A stretch of 64,000 nucleotides of DNA from Arthrobacter alpinus (GTDB taxonomy: Bacteria; Actinomycetota; Actinomycetes; Actinomycetales; Micrococcaceae): positions 3,286,001-3,350,000 of the forward strand of contig NZ_FNTV01000001.1 of assembly GCF_900105965.1 (NCBI RefSeq). The letters run 5' to 3'. Under the pieces are notes generated by a model. The model ran no database searches, was not told where the DNA came from, and was given only the letters and a program-made list of their open reading frames with translations. Position 1 is the stretch's first letter; each line of letters begins with the position of its first letter. The position numbers and the translations under genes were made by a program. Below are positions 25,164 through 33,115 of this stretch, piece by piece.

Positions 25164-27154
25164 GCCAAGTGCCAGCCCGGCCCCTGGGTGACGGCACCCC
25201 AGTGCTTGGCGGCCGCTCCCCAGACTCCGTTTTCGATGGGTCCTGCTGCCTCGGCACGCAGGCGCTTAACCATGGTTCCGGTGTTGATATCCACAGGGCA
25301 CGCAGTTTGGCACATGCCGTCGACCGCGCAGGTGTCCACACCCGCATAGTCATAGTCCGCAGCAAGGGCATCGGCCAGTGCCGTGTTCCCGTCGCGGCGG
25401 GCCGACTCCATGTCACGCAGCGTGACAATGCGCTGGCGGGGAGTCAGTGTCAGGTCCTTACTGGGGCACACCGGTTCGCAGTAGCCGCAAGAGACACATC
25501 GGTCCACCTCCGGATCCACGGCCGGTGGCGCTGACTTAATATGGCGCAGGTGTGCCACGGGATCGTCGTCGAGGAGAACCCCGGGGTTCAACATGCCCGC
25601 GGGATCGAACAACGCCTTGATGCTGCGCATGACCTCGTACAGTTCATCGCCATACTGGCGTCGCACAAACGGGGCCATGACACGGCCCGTGCCGTGTTCG
25701 GCCTTGAGGGATCCTCCCTCACCAAGCACCACATCCACCATGTCTTCGGTGAACGCCTCGTAGCGGTCCAGCTCGTTCTTGCTGGCGAATTTATCCGTCA
25801 GCATGAAGTGGATATTGCCGTCCTTGGCGTGCCCAAAAATTACCGAGTTCCGGTAGTTGTACTTCTCGAACAACGTCCCCAGCGCCACGCAGGTCCGACC
25901 CAGAACTGGCACCGGCACCACCACGTCCTCCAGCAGTGCGGTGGTCCCTTGCGGGCGAGCGCCAGCCACCGAGGTATACAGACCCTTGCGCAGATGCCAC
26001 AGCTCGGCCCGGGTGGTGGCGTCCGTGCTGAACTCCGGGCCCTTGTCCAAGCCCAGCGTTCCCGCCAGGGCAACGGCCTTGGCGTTGAGCCCGGCCAATT
26101 CCTCGACAGTGCCGCCTTGATACTCCACCAACAGTGCCGCGTGTGCGTCCACGCGCAAATCCCGGACGACGCCGGGCACCTGGCTCAGCCCTTGCCCCAC
26201 CTTGAGCGAAAGCGCATCCATCAGTTCAACCGTGGCGGCACCACTGTCCACGAGCGCAGGCAACGCTGCGTTCGCGGCTTCCAGATCCCGGAAGATCAGA
26301 AGTCCCGATGTGGCGTGCGCCAACTTCGGCACGGTCCTAAAGACTGCCTCGGCGACAAAGCCGAGGGTGCCTTCACTGCCAACCACCAGGTGCGCCAGAA
26401 TATCTACCGGATCATCAAAATCCAGCAACGAGTTCAGCCCGTATCCCATGGTGTTTTTCATGGCGAATTGATGCTCAACAATGGCGCGGGATTGCGGATT
26501 GCTGCGCACCCTTTGCGCCAATTCGCCGAGGCCCCGGAAAAGTTCGGGTTCCAAGGAACGCAGCCGGGCCGAGGCATCCGCGGCACCCGTGTCGATCACG
26601 GTGCCACTGGGCAAGACAAGAGTGAGTGATTCCAAGGTTCGGTAAGCGTTGTCGGTGATGCCGCAGGCCATGCCCGAGGAGTTGTTCGCCACCACGCCAC
26701 CAATGGTGCAGGCCGCTTCACTGGCCGGGTCGGGGCCGAATTTGCGCCCGTACCGCAACAGCCGGGCGTTCAAATCCCGCACTGTGACACCCGGCTGCAC
26801 GCGGACCCGGGCCCCGCCGTCGAGCACTTCAATGGACCTGAAGTTCTTGCGCACATCAACCAGCAGCCCGCCACTGACCGCCTGCCCGCTGAGGCTGGTG
26901 CCTCCGGAACGCAGGGTCAGCGGAAGGCCGCGTGCGGCACTGACCTGCATCAAATTGGCCACCTCTGCCGCACTGGCGGGGACGGCCACGGCCTGTGGAA
27001 TAAGGAGAAAGTGGGAGGCGTCGTGCGCGTTGGCATGGCGGTCCAGGGCGCCGGTTTTAGTCTGCGCGGGTGCACCCATGGCTTGGGTGACGTCTCGTAG
27101 CAGGGCGCCCGCCAATGCTGAATTGTTGCTACCTTCGCCTGTACGCGCCGACAT
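25100..27154 (-). CDS. N-terminal frame of the split oxidoreductase: FAD domain and 4Fe-4S domain
   Basis: As read, this frame gives 684 residues. The FAD-binding PP-loop is LPLTLRSGGTSLSGQAV, followed by GVVANNSSGMACG, the p-cresol methylhydroxylase-type fold, and EHGTGRVMAPFVRRQYGDELYEVM at its end. Two ferredoxin clusters are seen, CVSCGYCEPVCPSKD and CAVDGMCQTACPVD. The last about 21 residues after 25181 are out of frame with the family and end at TAG 25100. A GGGGCAGGA ribosome site precedes ATG 27154. The full enzyme would oxidise D-lactate or a related 2-hydroxy acid at the membrane, feeding electrons through Fe-S clusters. Confidence 0.8.
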   Translation of the reverse strand: MSARTGEGSNNSALAGALLRDVTQAMGAPAQTKTGALDRHANAHDASHFLLIPQAVAVPASAAEVANLMQVSAARGLPLTLRSGGTSLSGQAVSGGLLVDVRKNFRSIEVLDGGARVRVQPGVTVRDLNARLLRYGRKFGPDPASEAACTIGGVVANNSSGMACGITDNAYRTLESLTLVLPSGTVIDTGAADASARLRSLEPELFRGLGELAQRVRSNPQSRAIVEHQFAMKNTMGYGLNSLLDFDDPVDILAHLVVGSEGTLGFVAEAVFRTVPKLAHATSGLLIFRDLEAANAALPALVDSGAATVELMDALSLKVGQGLSQVPGVVRDLRVDAHAALLVEYQGGTVEELAGLNAKAVALAGTLGLDKGPEFSTDATTRAELWHLRKGLYTSVAGARPQGTTALLEDVVVPVPVLGRTCVALGTLFEKYNYRNSVIFGHAKDGNIHFMLTDKFASKNELDRYEAFTEDMVDVVLGEGGSLKAEHGTGRVMAPFVRRQYGDELYEVMRSIKALFDPAGMLNPGVLLDDDPVAHLRHIKSAPPAVDPEVDRCVSCGYCEPVCPSKDLTLTPRQRIVTLRDMESARRDGNTALADALAADYDYAGVDTCAVDGMCQTACPVDINTGTMVKRLRAEAAGPIENGVWGAAAKHWGAVTQGPGWHLAWLRRCPPASYFPSIDLAGNS

Positions 27155-27291
27155 TCCTGCCCCTTTATTGATGGTCCAACACCCTACGGAACATCTGGAC
27201 GCGTGGCGGCTGGATGTTCGCCCCTCATGCTATCGCTGAAGCCATACGCCCAGTTATGCTGGCCTCACCATCCACTACCGCTGGGAGCTCC

Positions 27292-27765
27292 ATGTCCATC
27301 TCCACCGCTGATCTCTACGATGAACGCGGCACCGAACTTGCCTCCGTCGCCCTGCAATTTCGGGATTTTGGTGGCAAGCTTTCCTTCAGTGGCCCCGTAC
27401 GGACCGTCCAGTGCCACCATGACAACGCCTTGGCCAAAGCCTTGTTGAGTACGCCCGGGGAGGGCGCCGTCTTGATCATCGACGGCGGTGGATCGCTCCA
27501 ACGCGCACTCATGGGCGACATGATTGGTGAATCGGCCGTGAAAAACGGCTGGGCCGGCGTCATCATCAATGGTGCCGTTCGCGACAGTCTTGCCCTCGCA
27601 ACTCTCCAGCTGGGGGTCAAGGCCTTGGGCACCAACCCGGCGAAGAGCGCCAAAGATGGCGCAGGCCGTGTTGATGTACCCGTCCAGCTAGGTGACGTCA
27701 CGATCCGCGTAGGCGATGTGATTTATGCCGATCCGGACGGAATTCTCGTGGCGCCCGCTAGCTAG
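27292..27765 (+). CDS. RraA-family protein (ribonuclease activity regulator-like or oxaloacetate decarboxylase/HMG aldolase type)
   Basis: The protein has 157 residues from ATG 27292, with GGGAG just upstream. It starts STADLYDERG, and carries KNGWAGVIINGAVRDSLALATLQLGVKALGTNP, whose Arg and downstream Asp form the active site in aldolase members, then VRVGDVIYADPDGILVAP-like ending. The fold is shared by RNase E inhibitors (RraA) and HMG/oxaloacetate aldolases; the G-x-R-D motif (NGAVRD) is compatible with metal-dependent aldolase or decarboxylase activity. Its role is not settled. The stop overlaps the convergent hypothetical gene by 8 nt. Confidence 0.88.
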   Translation: MSISTADLYDERGTELASVALQFRDFGGKLSFSGPVRTVQCHHDNALAKALLSTPGEGAVLIIDGGGSLQRALMGDMIGESAVKNGWAGVIINGAVRDSLALATLQLGVKALGTNPAKSAKDGAGRVDVPVQLGDVTIRVGDVIYADPDGILVAPAS

Positions 27766-28159
27766 CTTCTGACACAGTGATCACCACGTCTGATTCAGCC
27801 CTCAGGTAGGCACCATCATGGGCTGTGGCCGTGGCAGACATGGCACTGACAATGGGACCCCCGGCGGCAATATCCGGCAATGCGATCTGGTACTGAAAGT
27901 TCCATTTGACGTATGCTCCCGGCAAGAGCGCTGCGGTGGTGAGTTCTTCTTCCTTGAACCTATTGATGTAGCTCAAGTGTGCCATAGCGGCATTATTGAG
28001 GGACACCGGCACCAATCGGACATCTAAAAGCGCCTGAGTTCCCTCGTTCAAGATGTAACTGGTGAACGTGACTACCTCGCCCAGCGTCGCCGCTGAGTCC
28101 TCCGAAACCTGCAGAAGAGTTAGTCCGCCACCTTGCCCTTGGGCATTTATGCGTTCCAT
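27758..28159 (-). CDS. Hypothetical protein with a DUF11-like beta-sandwich
   Basis: From ATG 28159, which has GAGGAG 8 nt upstream, the protein has 133 residues; an earlier in-frame start at 28174 lacks a site. The sequence TLLQVSEDSAATLGEVVTFTSYILNEGTQALLDVRLVPVSL resembles the DUF11 repeat (time-course of additive beta strands with GD.VTYTITVTN.G). There is no signal peptide or anchor, unusual because DUF11 domains are mostly in surface proteins. It overlaps rraA tail to tail. Function unknown. Confidence 0.65.
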   Translation of the reverse strand: MERINAQGQGGGLTLLQVSEDSAATLGEVVTFTSYILNEGTQALLDVRLVPVSLNNAAMAHLSYINRFKEEELTTAALLPGAYVKWNFQYQIALPDIAAGGPIVSAMSATATAHDGAYLRAESDVVITVSEAS

Positions 28160-28259
28160 ACAAACACTCCTCACGCGAAATACTACCCTCTAGTGTGTGA
28201 GTAATCTCCCGGGCCACTATGACGCCAAACTTTAGTAACGTCTCCGCACGCTAAAGTCC

Positions 28260-28751
28260 CTATGCTTTAAAGTTGGCCGGACCCTTCAGTTTTTCCAGCT
28301 GCGCTTTCTTCTCCGCGCCCAGCCTCACCAGAGTTGAGCTGGGTTCGTGAAAGAACGCCAGAACCGTTTCGGCAATGACGCATTTGGTGTCCGTCACGGG
28401 ATCAAAAATGTCATAGGCCACCGTGAAGCTGGCGCCCTTCACGGCACTGATCCAGATGTGCACAACGGCAGGAATATTGCGGTAGTTCAGAGGAGCAACG
28501 TACCGCACCCGGTGTTCCACCACAAGAGCCTGGATATCAGCATCCAGCTCAGAAAAGATGGGCCGCGCAACCTCAATTCCAGGCAGCCCGGTCCCGGCCG
28601 GTGGCCCAAAGGCGTGAACCCGGGCCTCCTCCAGAATCCGCAGCACCTCCACGTTGTTGATGTGCCCGTAAGCATCCATGTCTCCCCAGCGCATGGGGAC
28701 GTGCAGCGCAAGCGGCATCTCGCCGTCGTGCATTGACTGCTGACCGGTCAT
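28260..28751 (-). CDS. Acyl-CoA thioesterase, 4HBT hotdog family
   Basis: The protein has 163 residues. The motif MRWGDMDAYGHINNVEVLRILEEAR is the signature of YbgC/4-hydroxybenzoyl-CoA thioesterases, with Asp as catalytic residue. A second strand reads HRVRYVAPLNYRNIPAVVHIWISAVKGASFTVAYDIF. These enzymes hydrolyse acyl-CoA thioesters. It overlaps the upstream acetyltransferase gene by 4 nt, so it is the second gene of a two-gene operon. The acyl specificity is unknown. Confidence 0.92.
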   Translation of the reverse strand: MTGQQSMHDGEMPLALHVPMRWGDMDAYGHINNVEVLRILEEARVHAFGPPAGTGLPGIEVARPIFSELDADIQALVVEHRVRYVAPLNYRNIPAVVHIWISAVKGASFTVAYDIFDPVTDTKCVIAETVLAFFHEPSSTLVRLGAEKKAQLEKLKGPANFKA

Positions 28752-29374
28752 GACAATTCATCTCTTTCCTGGGGCATTGCTGACAATACTTGAGCCGGCC
28801 ATTCACGGTTCAAGATCGCGTAGTGATGCAGGGTGATCCATTCGCCCTTGCACCAATCAGCTTCAACGAAGGTCGCCTCCAGCCGCATGCCCAGACGTGT
28901 CATCAAGGCCGCGGATTTTTCATTCCGGGCATCGCAAATACCCTCGACCCTATGCCACCCAAAATGGTTGAAGGCAATGTCCAGTGCGGCCTTGCAGGCG
29001 GCAAAGGCAATGCCCTTCCCCTGAACGTCTGGACTGAAAACGAAGCCAATCTCGCCGCAGCGCCAATTCGCAGAATCCCATTTTAAGAGAACCTCGCCAA
29101 CAGCCTGATGGGAGCTCCCAAGTTCAACCGCAAGATCCAACCACTGTCCGGGCGAGGTCAATTTCCGCTGGGAAGTCATCGAGGCCAGGGTCAGCTCGGT
29201 ATCGGCCAGGCTGTGCGGCGGATGCGGCAGGTAGCGCGCCACCTCAGGCAAGGATCTGTACGCGTTCACCGCAGTTACATCCACCATGGCAACGGGGCGG
29301 AGCCGGACGCCGTCGGAGACAAAAGGGTAGTCCGGCTGCGCCGGAATGGGGACTTTAGCAACGTCGGAAGGCAT
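28748..29374 (-). CDS. GNAT-family N-acetyltransferase (RimJ/RimL type)
   Basis: The protein has 208 residues. It opens with VRLRPVAMVDVTAVNAYRSLPEVARYLPH and carries CGEIGFVFSPDVQGKGIAFAACKAAL, motif A, where the acetyl-CoA pyrophosphate loop is Q-G-K-G-I-A, then HRVEGICDARNEKSAALMTRLGM, motif B. This arrangement is the RimJ/RimL-like branch that acetylates protein N-termini or small molecules; here the target is unknown. A TAGGAT box ends 6 nt before ATG with no ribosome site, so the operon transcript is probably leaderless. Confidence 0.9.
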   Translation of the reverse strand: MPSDVAKVPIPAQPDYPFVSDGVRLRPVAMVDVTAVNAYRSLPEVARYLPHPPHSLADTELTLASMTSQRKLTSPGQWLDLAVELGSSHQAVGEVLLKWDSANWRCGEIGFVFSPDVQGKGIAFAACKAALDIAFNHFGWHRVEGICDARNEKSAALMTRLGMRLEATFVEADWCKGEWITLHHYAILNREWPAQVLSAMPQERDELS

Positions 29375-29545
29375 GTTCAGATCCTAGTGCGGAATCTGCG
29401 TGCACCAGGAAGCAGGTCGCCGCCGGTGGCACTCTTCGGCGCCGAAACCCAGGCTGGGCGTCGGCGATATTGGTACGGATGATTAGGGTCCCGGTGTGCG
29501 GGGAGTTCGCGGCAAACAGTCAGAGTCATTCGATAACATTGCTCC

Positions 29546-30016
29546 ATGCCCGCAGTCCCTCTTTCCCGCCGCCGCGTGGAATTCGTCCTGGTCCCCCTTG
29601 TTGCGGCCTTTTGCATGGCCTTCATCATCGGCGCGCTAGTGCTTGACCGGGACAGCCGGCCGTGCCCGCAACCAAACTGGAACAATCAACTTTCGGTTTC
29701 CCTTTCCGGCAGTTTGGAGAGCACCTCCAACGTTTCTGCCATTACAGCCTGCGCCGGCACCAGTTGCACTCCCGCAGAGCCAACGTTCGCAAAAGGATCC
29801 TCCGGCAATACCAGCGTCCTCGTGCACCAACAGGATGGAACCTGGCTCTTGACGCTGGGTGCGCAGCCGCCGTCGGCCGTCAGCTTCAGGTTGTTCGATG
29901 AAAACGGCACCGTTCTCGCCGCCCAATCAACGGCCCTGAATTGGACCCGCGTAACCGGCGACGAACGATGCGGCGGGCGCATGGCAGGCATCAGCCTGAT
30001 GCTCAACGTTCCCTAA
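29546..30016 (+). CDS. Hypothetical membrane-anchored protein
   Basis: The protein has 156 residues: a short basic N-terminus (SRRRVEF), one membrane segment (about residues 13-34), and an extracytoplasmic part with six cysteines counted by eye (for example SRPCPQ, ITACAGTSCTP and DERCGGR), which may form disulfides. No known domain is recognised. A TAACAT box ends 6 nt before ATG and there is no ribosome site, suggesting a leaderless transcript. It is divergent from the acetyltransferase and convergent with the DUF456 gene. Such small anchored proteins are common orphans in Arthrobacter. Confidence 0.75.
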   Translation: MPAVPLSRRRVEFVLVPLVAAFCMAFIIGALVLDRDSRPCPQPNWNNQLSVSLSGSLESTSNVSAITACAGTSCTPAEPTFAKGSSGNTSVLVHQQDGTWLLTLGAQPPSAVSFRLFDENGTVLAAQSTALNWTRVTGDERCGGRMAGISLMLNVP

Positions 30017-30044
30017 GTCGGCGCCATGTGGCGGCCTGTGGCGG

Positions 30045-30545
30045 TTAGCGGTTCAGGAAGTAAATCAGCACCCCCGCTGCCCACGTACCGGCTGCCAGTG
30101 AGGCAAAGCCAAACTCGGCCAGAATCCCCAAACCCGTAGCCTTCAGAGCAGCCACGGACGAGGACACTGCAGGGCGAACTTCCTTCTGGCGTGCCAGCTC
30201 CGAGAGAAACAGCCCCACGGCGAACCCCACCAACAGCCCCACCACGGGAATCACAAAGAAGCCCACCACACCCAGCACCAAACCAATCACCACGGAACGT
30301 CCAGGGATGGATCGTTCCTTCATGGCCCGGCCCGTCAAAACCGCGCTTGAGACCATTCCGGCGGCAACGAAGAGCGCACCGATACCAAAAATGATCCACC
30401 CTAACGGCGACCCCAACACGAGCGCCCACGCAAGCAGACTGATGCCAATTAATATGCTGCCCGGCAGCACCGGAATAATGACACCCGTTACGCCCACCAC
30501 GATCGCCAAGCCGCAAACAATGGTCCAAATGATCTGTGCATCCAT
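30045..30545 (-). CDS. DUF456-family membrane protein
   Basis: The protein has 166 residues and about four to five membrane segments. GVTGVIIPVLPGSILIG opens the first and second helices and GLVLGVVGFFVIPVVGLLVGFAVGLFLSELAR the later ones, the glycine-rich duplicated pattern of DUF456. The function is not known; the glycine repeats resemble helix-packing motifs. No ribosome site was recognised upstream of ATG 30545. Confidence 0.88.
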   Translation of the reverse strand: MDAQIIWTIVCGLAIVVGVTGVIIPVLPGSILIGISLLAWALVLGSPLGWIIFGIGALFVAAGMVSSAVLTGRAMKERSIPGRSVVIGLVLGVVGFFVIPVVGLLVGFAVGLFLSELARQKEVRPAVSSSVAALKATGLGILAEFGFASLAAGTWAAGVLIYFLNR

Positions 30546-30631
30546 GCTGCCATGGTGTCACCAATTCATGCCCGACGCCGGTTCGGCCGTCGGTGGCCGC
30601 GCACGACGGGGCTCAGTGGCTTTGGCTATGC

Positions 30632-30668
30632 GCAGTCACAGTGGATTGCGTTGCGCTGCTGTGACTGC
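30632..30668. other. Inverted repeat in the divergent gap before the DUF2079 gene
   Basis: GCAGTCACAG (30632-30641) pairs perfectly with CTGTGACTGC (30659-30668) across 17 nt. It lies about 115 nt upstream of the DUF2079 start. It may be an operator or a terminator; nothing else is recognised in 30546-30782 besides the TAGACT box next to the start. Confidence 0.4.
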
Positions 30669-30782
30669 TGTTCCGGGAGAGCACTCCAGGTGTGCGCATA
30701 ACTAAAGGCTCGAACATGTCCGCGGCAGCCGAGCCCCTCTCACAATGCTCCGCACTGCCCGGCTGCGGCCTAGACTTTCCCT

Positions 30783-32204
30783 GTGACCACTGAGCAGAAA
30801 CCCAACCCCCTGGCCAGCTCGGCGCCGACCATTTCCGCGCGACTGGCCGATTTCCGTCACGCTGCCACCACCCCGCTGGCGTTGGCCGGGATTGTCGGCG
30901 TGCTTGCGTTATCTGTCTACTCCTTGTTTTCGTGGCTGCAATGGAGAAGTTTCGCCATCCGCTCGTGGGATTTGGGTATCTTCACCCAATTAGCCAAGGA
31001 CTACTCCAAGCTGCAGCCACCCATTGTGAGCATCAAGGGTGACGGTTACAACCTGCTCGGCGACCACTTCCACCCACTTCTGGTGCTGTTGGCCCCGATT
31101 TACCGTCTTTTCCCCAGCGCCTACACGCTGCTCGTGGCCCAAAACCTGCTCCTTGCTATTTCCGTCGTGGTCATCTGCCACTTCGCTATTAAGCGGCTTG
31201 GACCCATCACGGGCGCCTGCCTGGGTGCGGCCTACGCCCTGAGCTGGGGACTTCAATCGGCCATCGATTCCCAATTCCATGAGGTTGCCTTCGCGGTGCC
31301 GCTGTTGGCGCTTTCACTCGTTGCCTTGCTGGAGGAGCGGTGGCGTTCGGCCTGGATATGGGCGTCACTCCTAGTTTTCATCAAAGAGGATTTGGGGCTG
31401 ACGGTCTTTGTGATTGGCCTGGTCATGGCGTGGCGGGCCCGTACCACCGCTGGCCTGTGGCTCTCGGCGTGGGGCGTCACGTGGTTCGTCTTGGCCACCA
31501 AAGTCATCTTGCCTGCTATGAATCCGGGCGATCAGTGGGCCTACCAAAGCCAACTTAACATCAGCGGACTGCTCAGCAATCCAGCCTCACTATTCCAGGC
31601 CGACAAGGTCACCACGGTGATCCTACTGGCGGTCATCACGGCTGGTTTGTGCCTTTTCTCGCCGCTAACCTTGATTGTCCTGCCCACCCTCGCATGGCGC
31701 TTCCTCTCAGACCTGCCCGTGTATTGGGGCCAGGAATGGCAGTACAGCGCGGTCCTCATGCCGGTGGTCTTTGCCGCCGCCATCGATGCCCTGTGCCGCC
31801 GCAAGGTGCTTAACTCGGCACGGCTCAGGCTCCTCTTGGGAACCAGCATTCTCTTGGCATCCGTGGTTTTGACCAGCCAATACGCCTTCGGCAAGCTGTC
31901 CGACACTGATAAGTTCTTCCCGCTCACCACGGCCGAATCCTCGCACAATGCCCTGGCAGCCGTGCCCGACGGCGTCACCGTGGAAACCGATATCTCCTTG
32001 ATGAGCTATCTGGTGGACCGCACCGAGGTCTACTGGATCGGCAACAGCAATAACCCGGCGCCGCAGTACGTTCTCATCGATATCTCCGCGCGACCCGGAA
32101 CCGCACCAACCGCTGTCGCCACGGAGGCCGCCAAACGCTTCCCCGGCGCCACCTACATCACGGTCTTCGCCGACGCTCGCTATCAAGTGGCTCAGAAACG
32201 GTAG
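30783..32204 (+). CDS. DUF2079 polytopic membrane protein
   Basis: The protein has 473 residues and about eleven membrane helices. It carries FAIRSWDLGIFTQLAKDYSKLQPP and LLGDHFHPLLVLLAPIYRLFPSAYTLLVAQ, the conserved acidic and His motifs (WDLGIF, GDHFHP) of DUF2079, a GT-C-like family. Members look like lipid-linked sugar transferases, but none of this is proven here. The C-terminal extracytoplasmic tail has VTVETDISLMSYLVDRTEVYWIG. The start is GTG, with TAGACT ending 6 nt upstream, so it is probably leaderless. A 20-bp hairpin ends the gene. Confidence 0.85.
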   Translation: MTTEQKPNPLASSAPTISARLADFRHAATTPLALAGIVGVLALSVYSLFSWLQWRSFAIRSWDLGIFTQLAKDYSKLQPPIVSIKGDGYNLLGDHFHPLLVLLAPIYRLFPSAYTLLVAQNLLLAISVVVICHFAIKRLGPITGACLGAAYALSWGLQSAIDSQFHEVAFAVPLLALSLVALLEERWRSAWIWASLLVFIKEDLGLTVFVIGLVMAWRARTTAGLWLSAWGVTWFVLATKVILPAMNPGDQWAYQSQLNISGLLSNPASLFQADKVTTVILLAVITAGLCLFSPLTLIVLPTLAWRFLSDLPVYWGQEWQYSAVLMPVVFAAAIDALCRRKVLNSARLRLLLGTSILLASVVLTSQYAFGKLSDTDKFFPLTTAESSHNALAAVPDGVTVETDISLMSYLVDRTEVYWIGNSNNPAPQYVLIDISARPGTAPTAVATEAAKRFPGATYITVFADARYQVAQKR

Positions 32205-32238
32205 CCACAAACTCAGTAACCGGGCCACCAAGGCGGCA

Positions 32239-32282
32239 GGAATGGACGACGGCGGCACCCAAGTGCCGCCGTCGTCCATTCC
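32239..32282. terminator. Perfect 20-bp hairpin between DUF2079 gene and heme oxygenase
   Basis: The arms 32239-32258 and 32263-32282 pair without mismatch over a CCAA tetraloop, followed by GTTTTG on the plus strand. The position between convergent genes suits a two-way terminator. Confidence 0.85.
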
Positions 32283-32294
32283 GTTTTGCAGTGG

Positions 32295-32996
32295 CTAGGC
32301 AGCCATGGCCTCGCCACGAGCCACGGCCAGGTCCACGAAGACGGCTCGGTTGAGCTCAAACGATTCGGCCGCAAACTTCAAGATTGCGTCCTTTTGGGCG
32401 CGGCTAAAATTACTCGTATCGAGAAGCTCCCGGTAGGCGTCCTTGTACAGCTTGGGCTTGGCGATGGCGTCAAAAGCGTAGAAGTTCAGCCCCTCATCGG
32501 CGATGCCGTAGTGGCGCTGGACCATGCGGGAGATGATCAAGCCGCCGGAAAGATCACCCATGTATCGCACGTAGTGGTGGGCCAGCAAGAACTCGATCGA
32601 TTCACTGCCCAGCGCGGTCAAGGTCTCGGCATAGGCCGCCGTGGCGGGGACAATGACGATCCTGCCGTCGGCAAGTTTCGCCTCCCAATCCGCTCCGTGG
32701 TGGTAGGTCATGTCCTTTTCGAGAGCGCTGACGCGGGCGAGCCTGGGGTCGATGAATGCTCCAAGTTGCGGGTGGTCAACATGTTTGGCCAACGCCGATT
32801 CCAGGGCGCGGTAGATGACAAGGCTTTGATCTAGCAGGCTCACCAAGGCTGCAGAGTCCAGTTTTCCACCCATCAATTCCGCAACAAAGGAAGATTCTTC
32901 GGCGGCCGCGTGGGCTGCTGCGGTGTGGGACTTGAGCTCACCGGAGAGCGCTTCGGGAGTCTCTGGCACTGCGGTATTTACGGCAATTGAGGACAT
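32295..32996 (-). CDS. Biliverdin-producing heme oxygenase (HmuO-like)
   Basis: The protein has 233 residues, in the normal 215-235 range. The proximal His lies in LKSHTAAAHAAAEESSFVAEL (His at about residue 28, as in H-x-x-A-E), and the distal helix is YVRYMGDLSGGLIISRMVQRHYG with the GDLSGG kink over heme. The enzyme cleaves heme to biliverdin, CO and iron, freeing iron for growth. GGAG lies upstream of ATG. The gene stands alone behind an iron box and a paired palindromic operator. Heme import genes are not in this window. Confidence 0.95.
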   Translation of the reverse strand: MSSIAVNTAVPETPEALSGELKSHTAAAHAAAEESSFVAELMGGKLDSAALVSLLDQSLVIYRALESALAKHVDHPQLGAFIDPRLARVSALEKDMTYHHGADWEAKLADGRIVIVPATAAYAETLTALGSESIEFLLAHHYVRYMGDLSGGLIISRMVQRHYGIADEGLNFYAFDAIAKPKLYKDAYRELLDTSNFSRAQKDAILKFAAESFELNRAVFVDLAVARGEAMAA

Positions 32997-33010
32997 GATC
33001 GGCTCCAGGA

Positions 33011-33029
33011 TTAGGTAATGATAACCTTA
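33011..33029 (-). promoter_or_regulatory. IdeR/DtxR-like iron box upstream of heme oxygenase
   Basis: TTAGGTAATGATAACCTTA matches 15 of 19 positions of the IdeR/DtxR consensus TTAGGTTAGSCTAACCTAA. It begins 15 nt upstream of the heme oxygenase ATG, overlapping the probable transcription start region. Confidence 0.75.
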
Positions 33030-33043
33030 GCTAATCAAAGTTA

Positions 33044-33079
33044 GTGACACTGTGTCAATAGTTAATGACACAGTGTCAC
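33044..33079. promoter_or_regulatory. Paired palindromic operator upstream of heme oxygenase
   Basis: Arms GTGACACTGTGTCA (33044-33057) and TGACACAGTGTCAC (33066-33079) form a perfect 14-bp inverted repeat over 8 nt, and each arm holds its own odd palindrome (TGACAC-n-GTGTCA). This looks like a pair of TetR-type operator sites. TTGACA on the minus strand (33058-33053), a good -35 with ATTAGC or TTAGCT 17-18 nt downstream, lies within the left arm. Confidence 0.65.
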
Positions 33080-33115
33080 CGAAGCTGTCACATCGCGCGT
33101 ACCTCACTCAGCGAG

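Larger units (their letters stand above)
24285..27154 (-). pseudogene. FAD-binding and Fe-S oxidoreductase (D-lactate/glycolate dehydrogenase type), split by a one-base frameshift
   Basis: Two overlapping frames together make one known protein architecture: FAD oxidase, 4Fe-4S ferredoxin domain and CCG cysteine-rich domain, about 950 residues in the family. The upstream frame runs well past the ferredoxin domain, then diverges after residues AKHWGAVTQG. The next frame picks up as GLALGVAAKVPAG, the expected continuation. Adding one G in the G4 run (C4 at 25181-25184 on the plus strand) restores a single 956-residue frame exactly. So this is either a recent inactivating deletion, a sequencing slip in a homopolymer, or a frameshifting site. 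The rest of both parts is intact. Confidence 0.8.
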
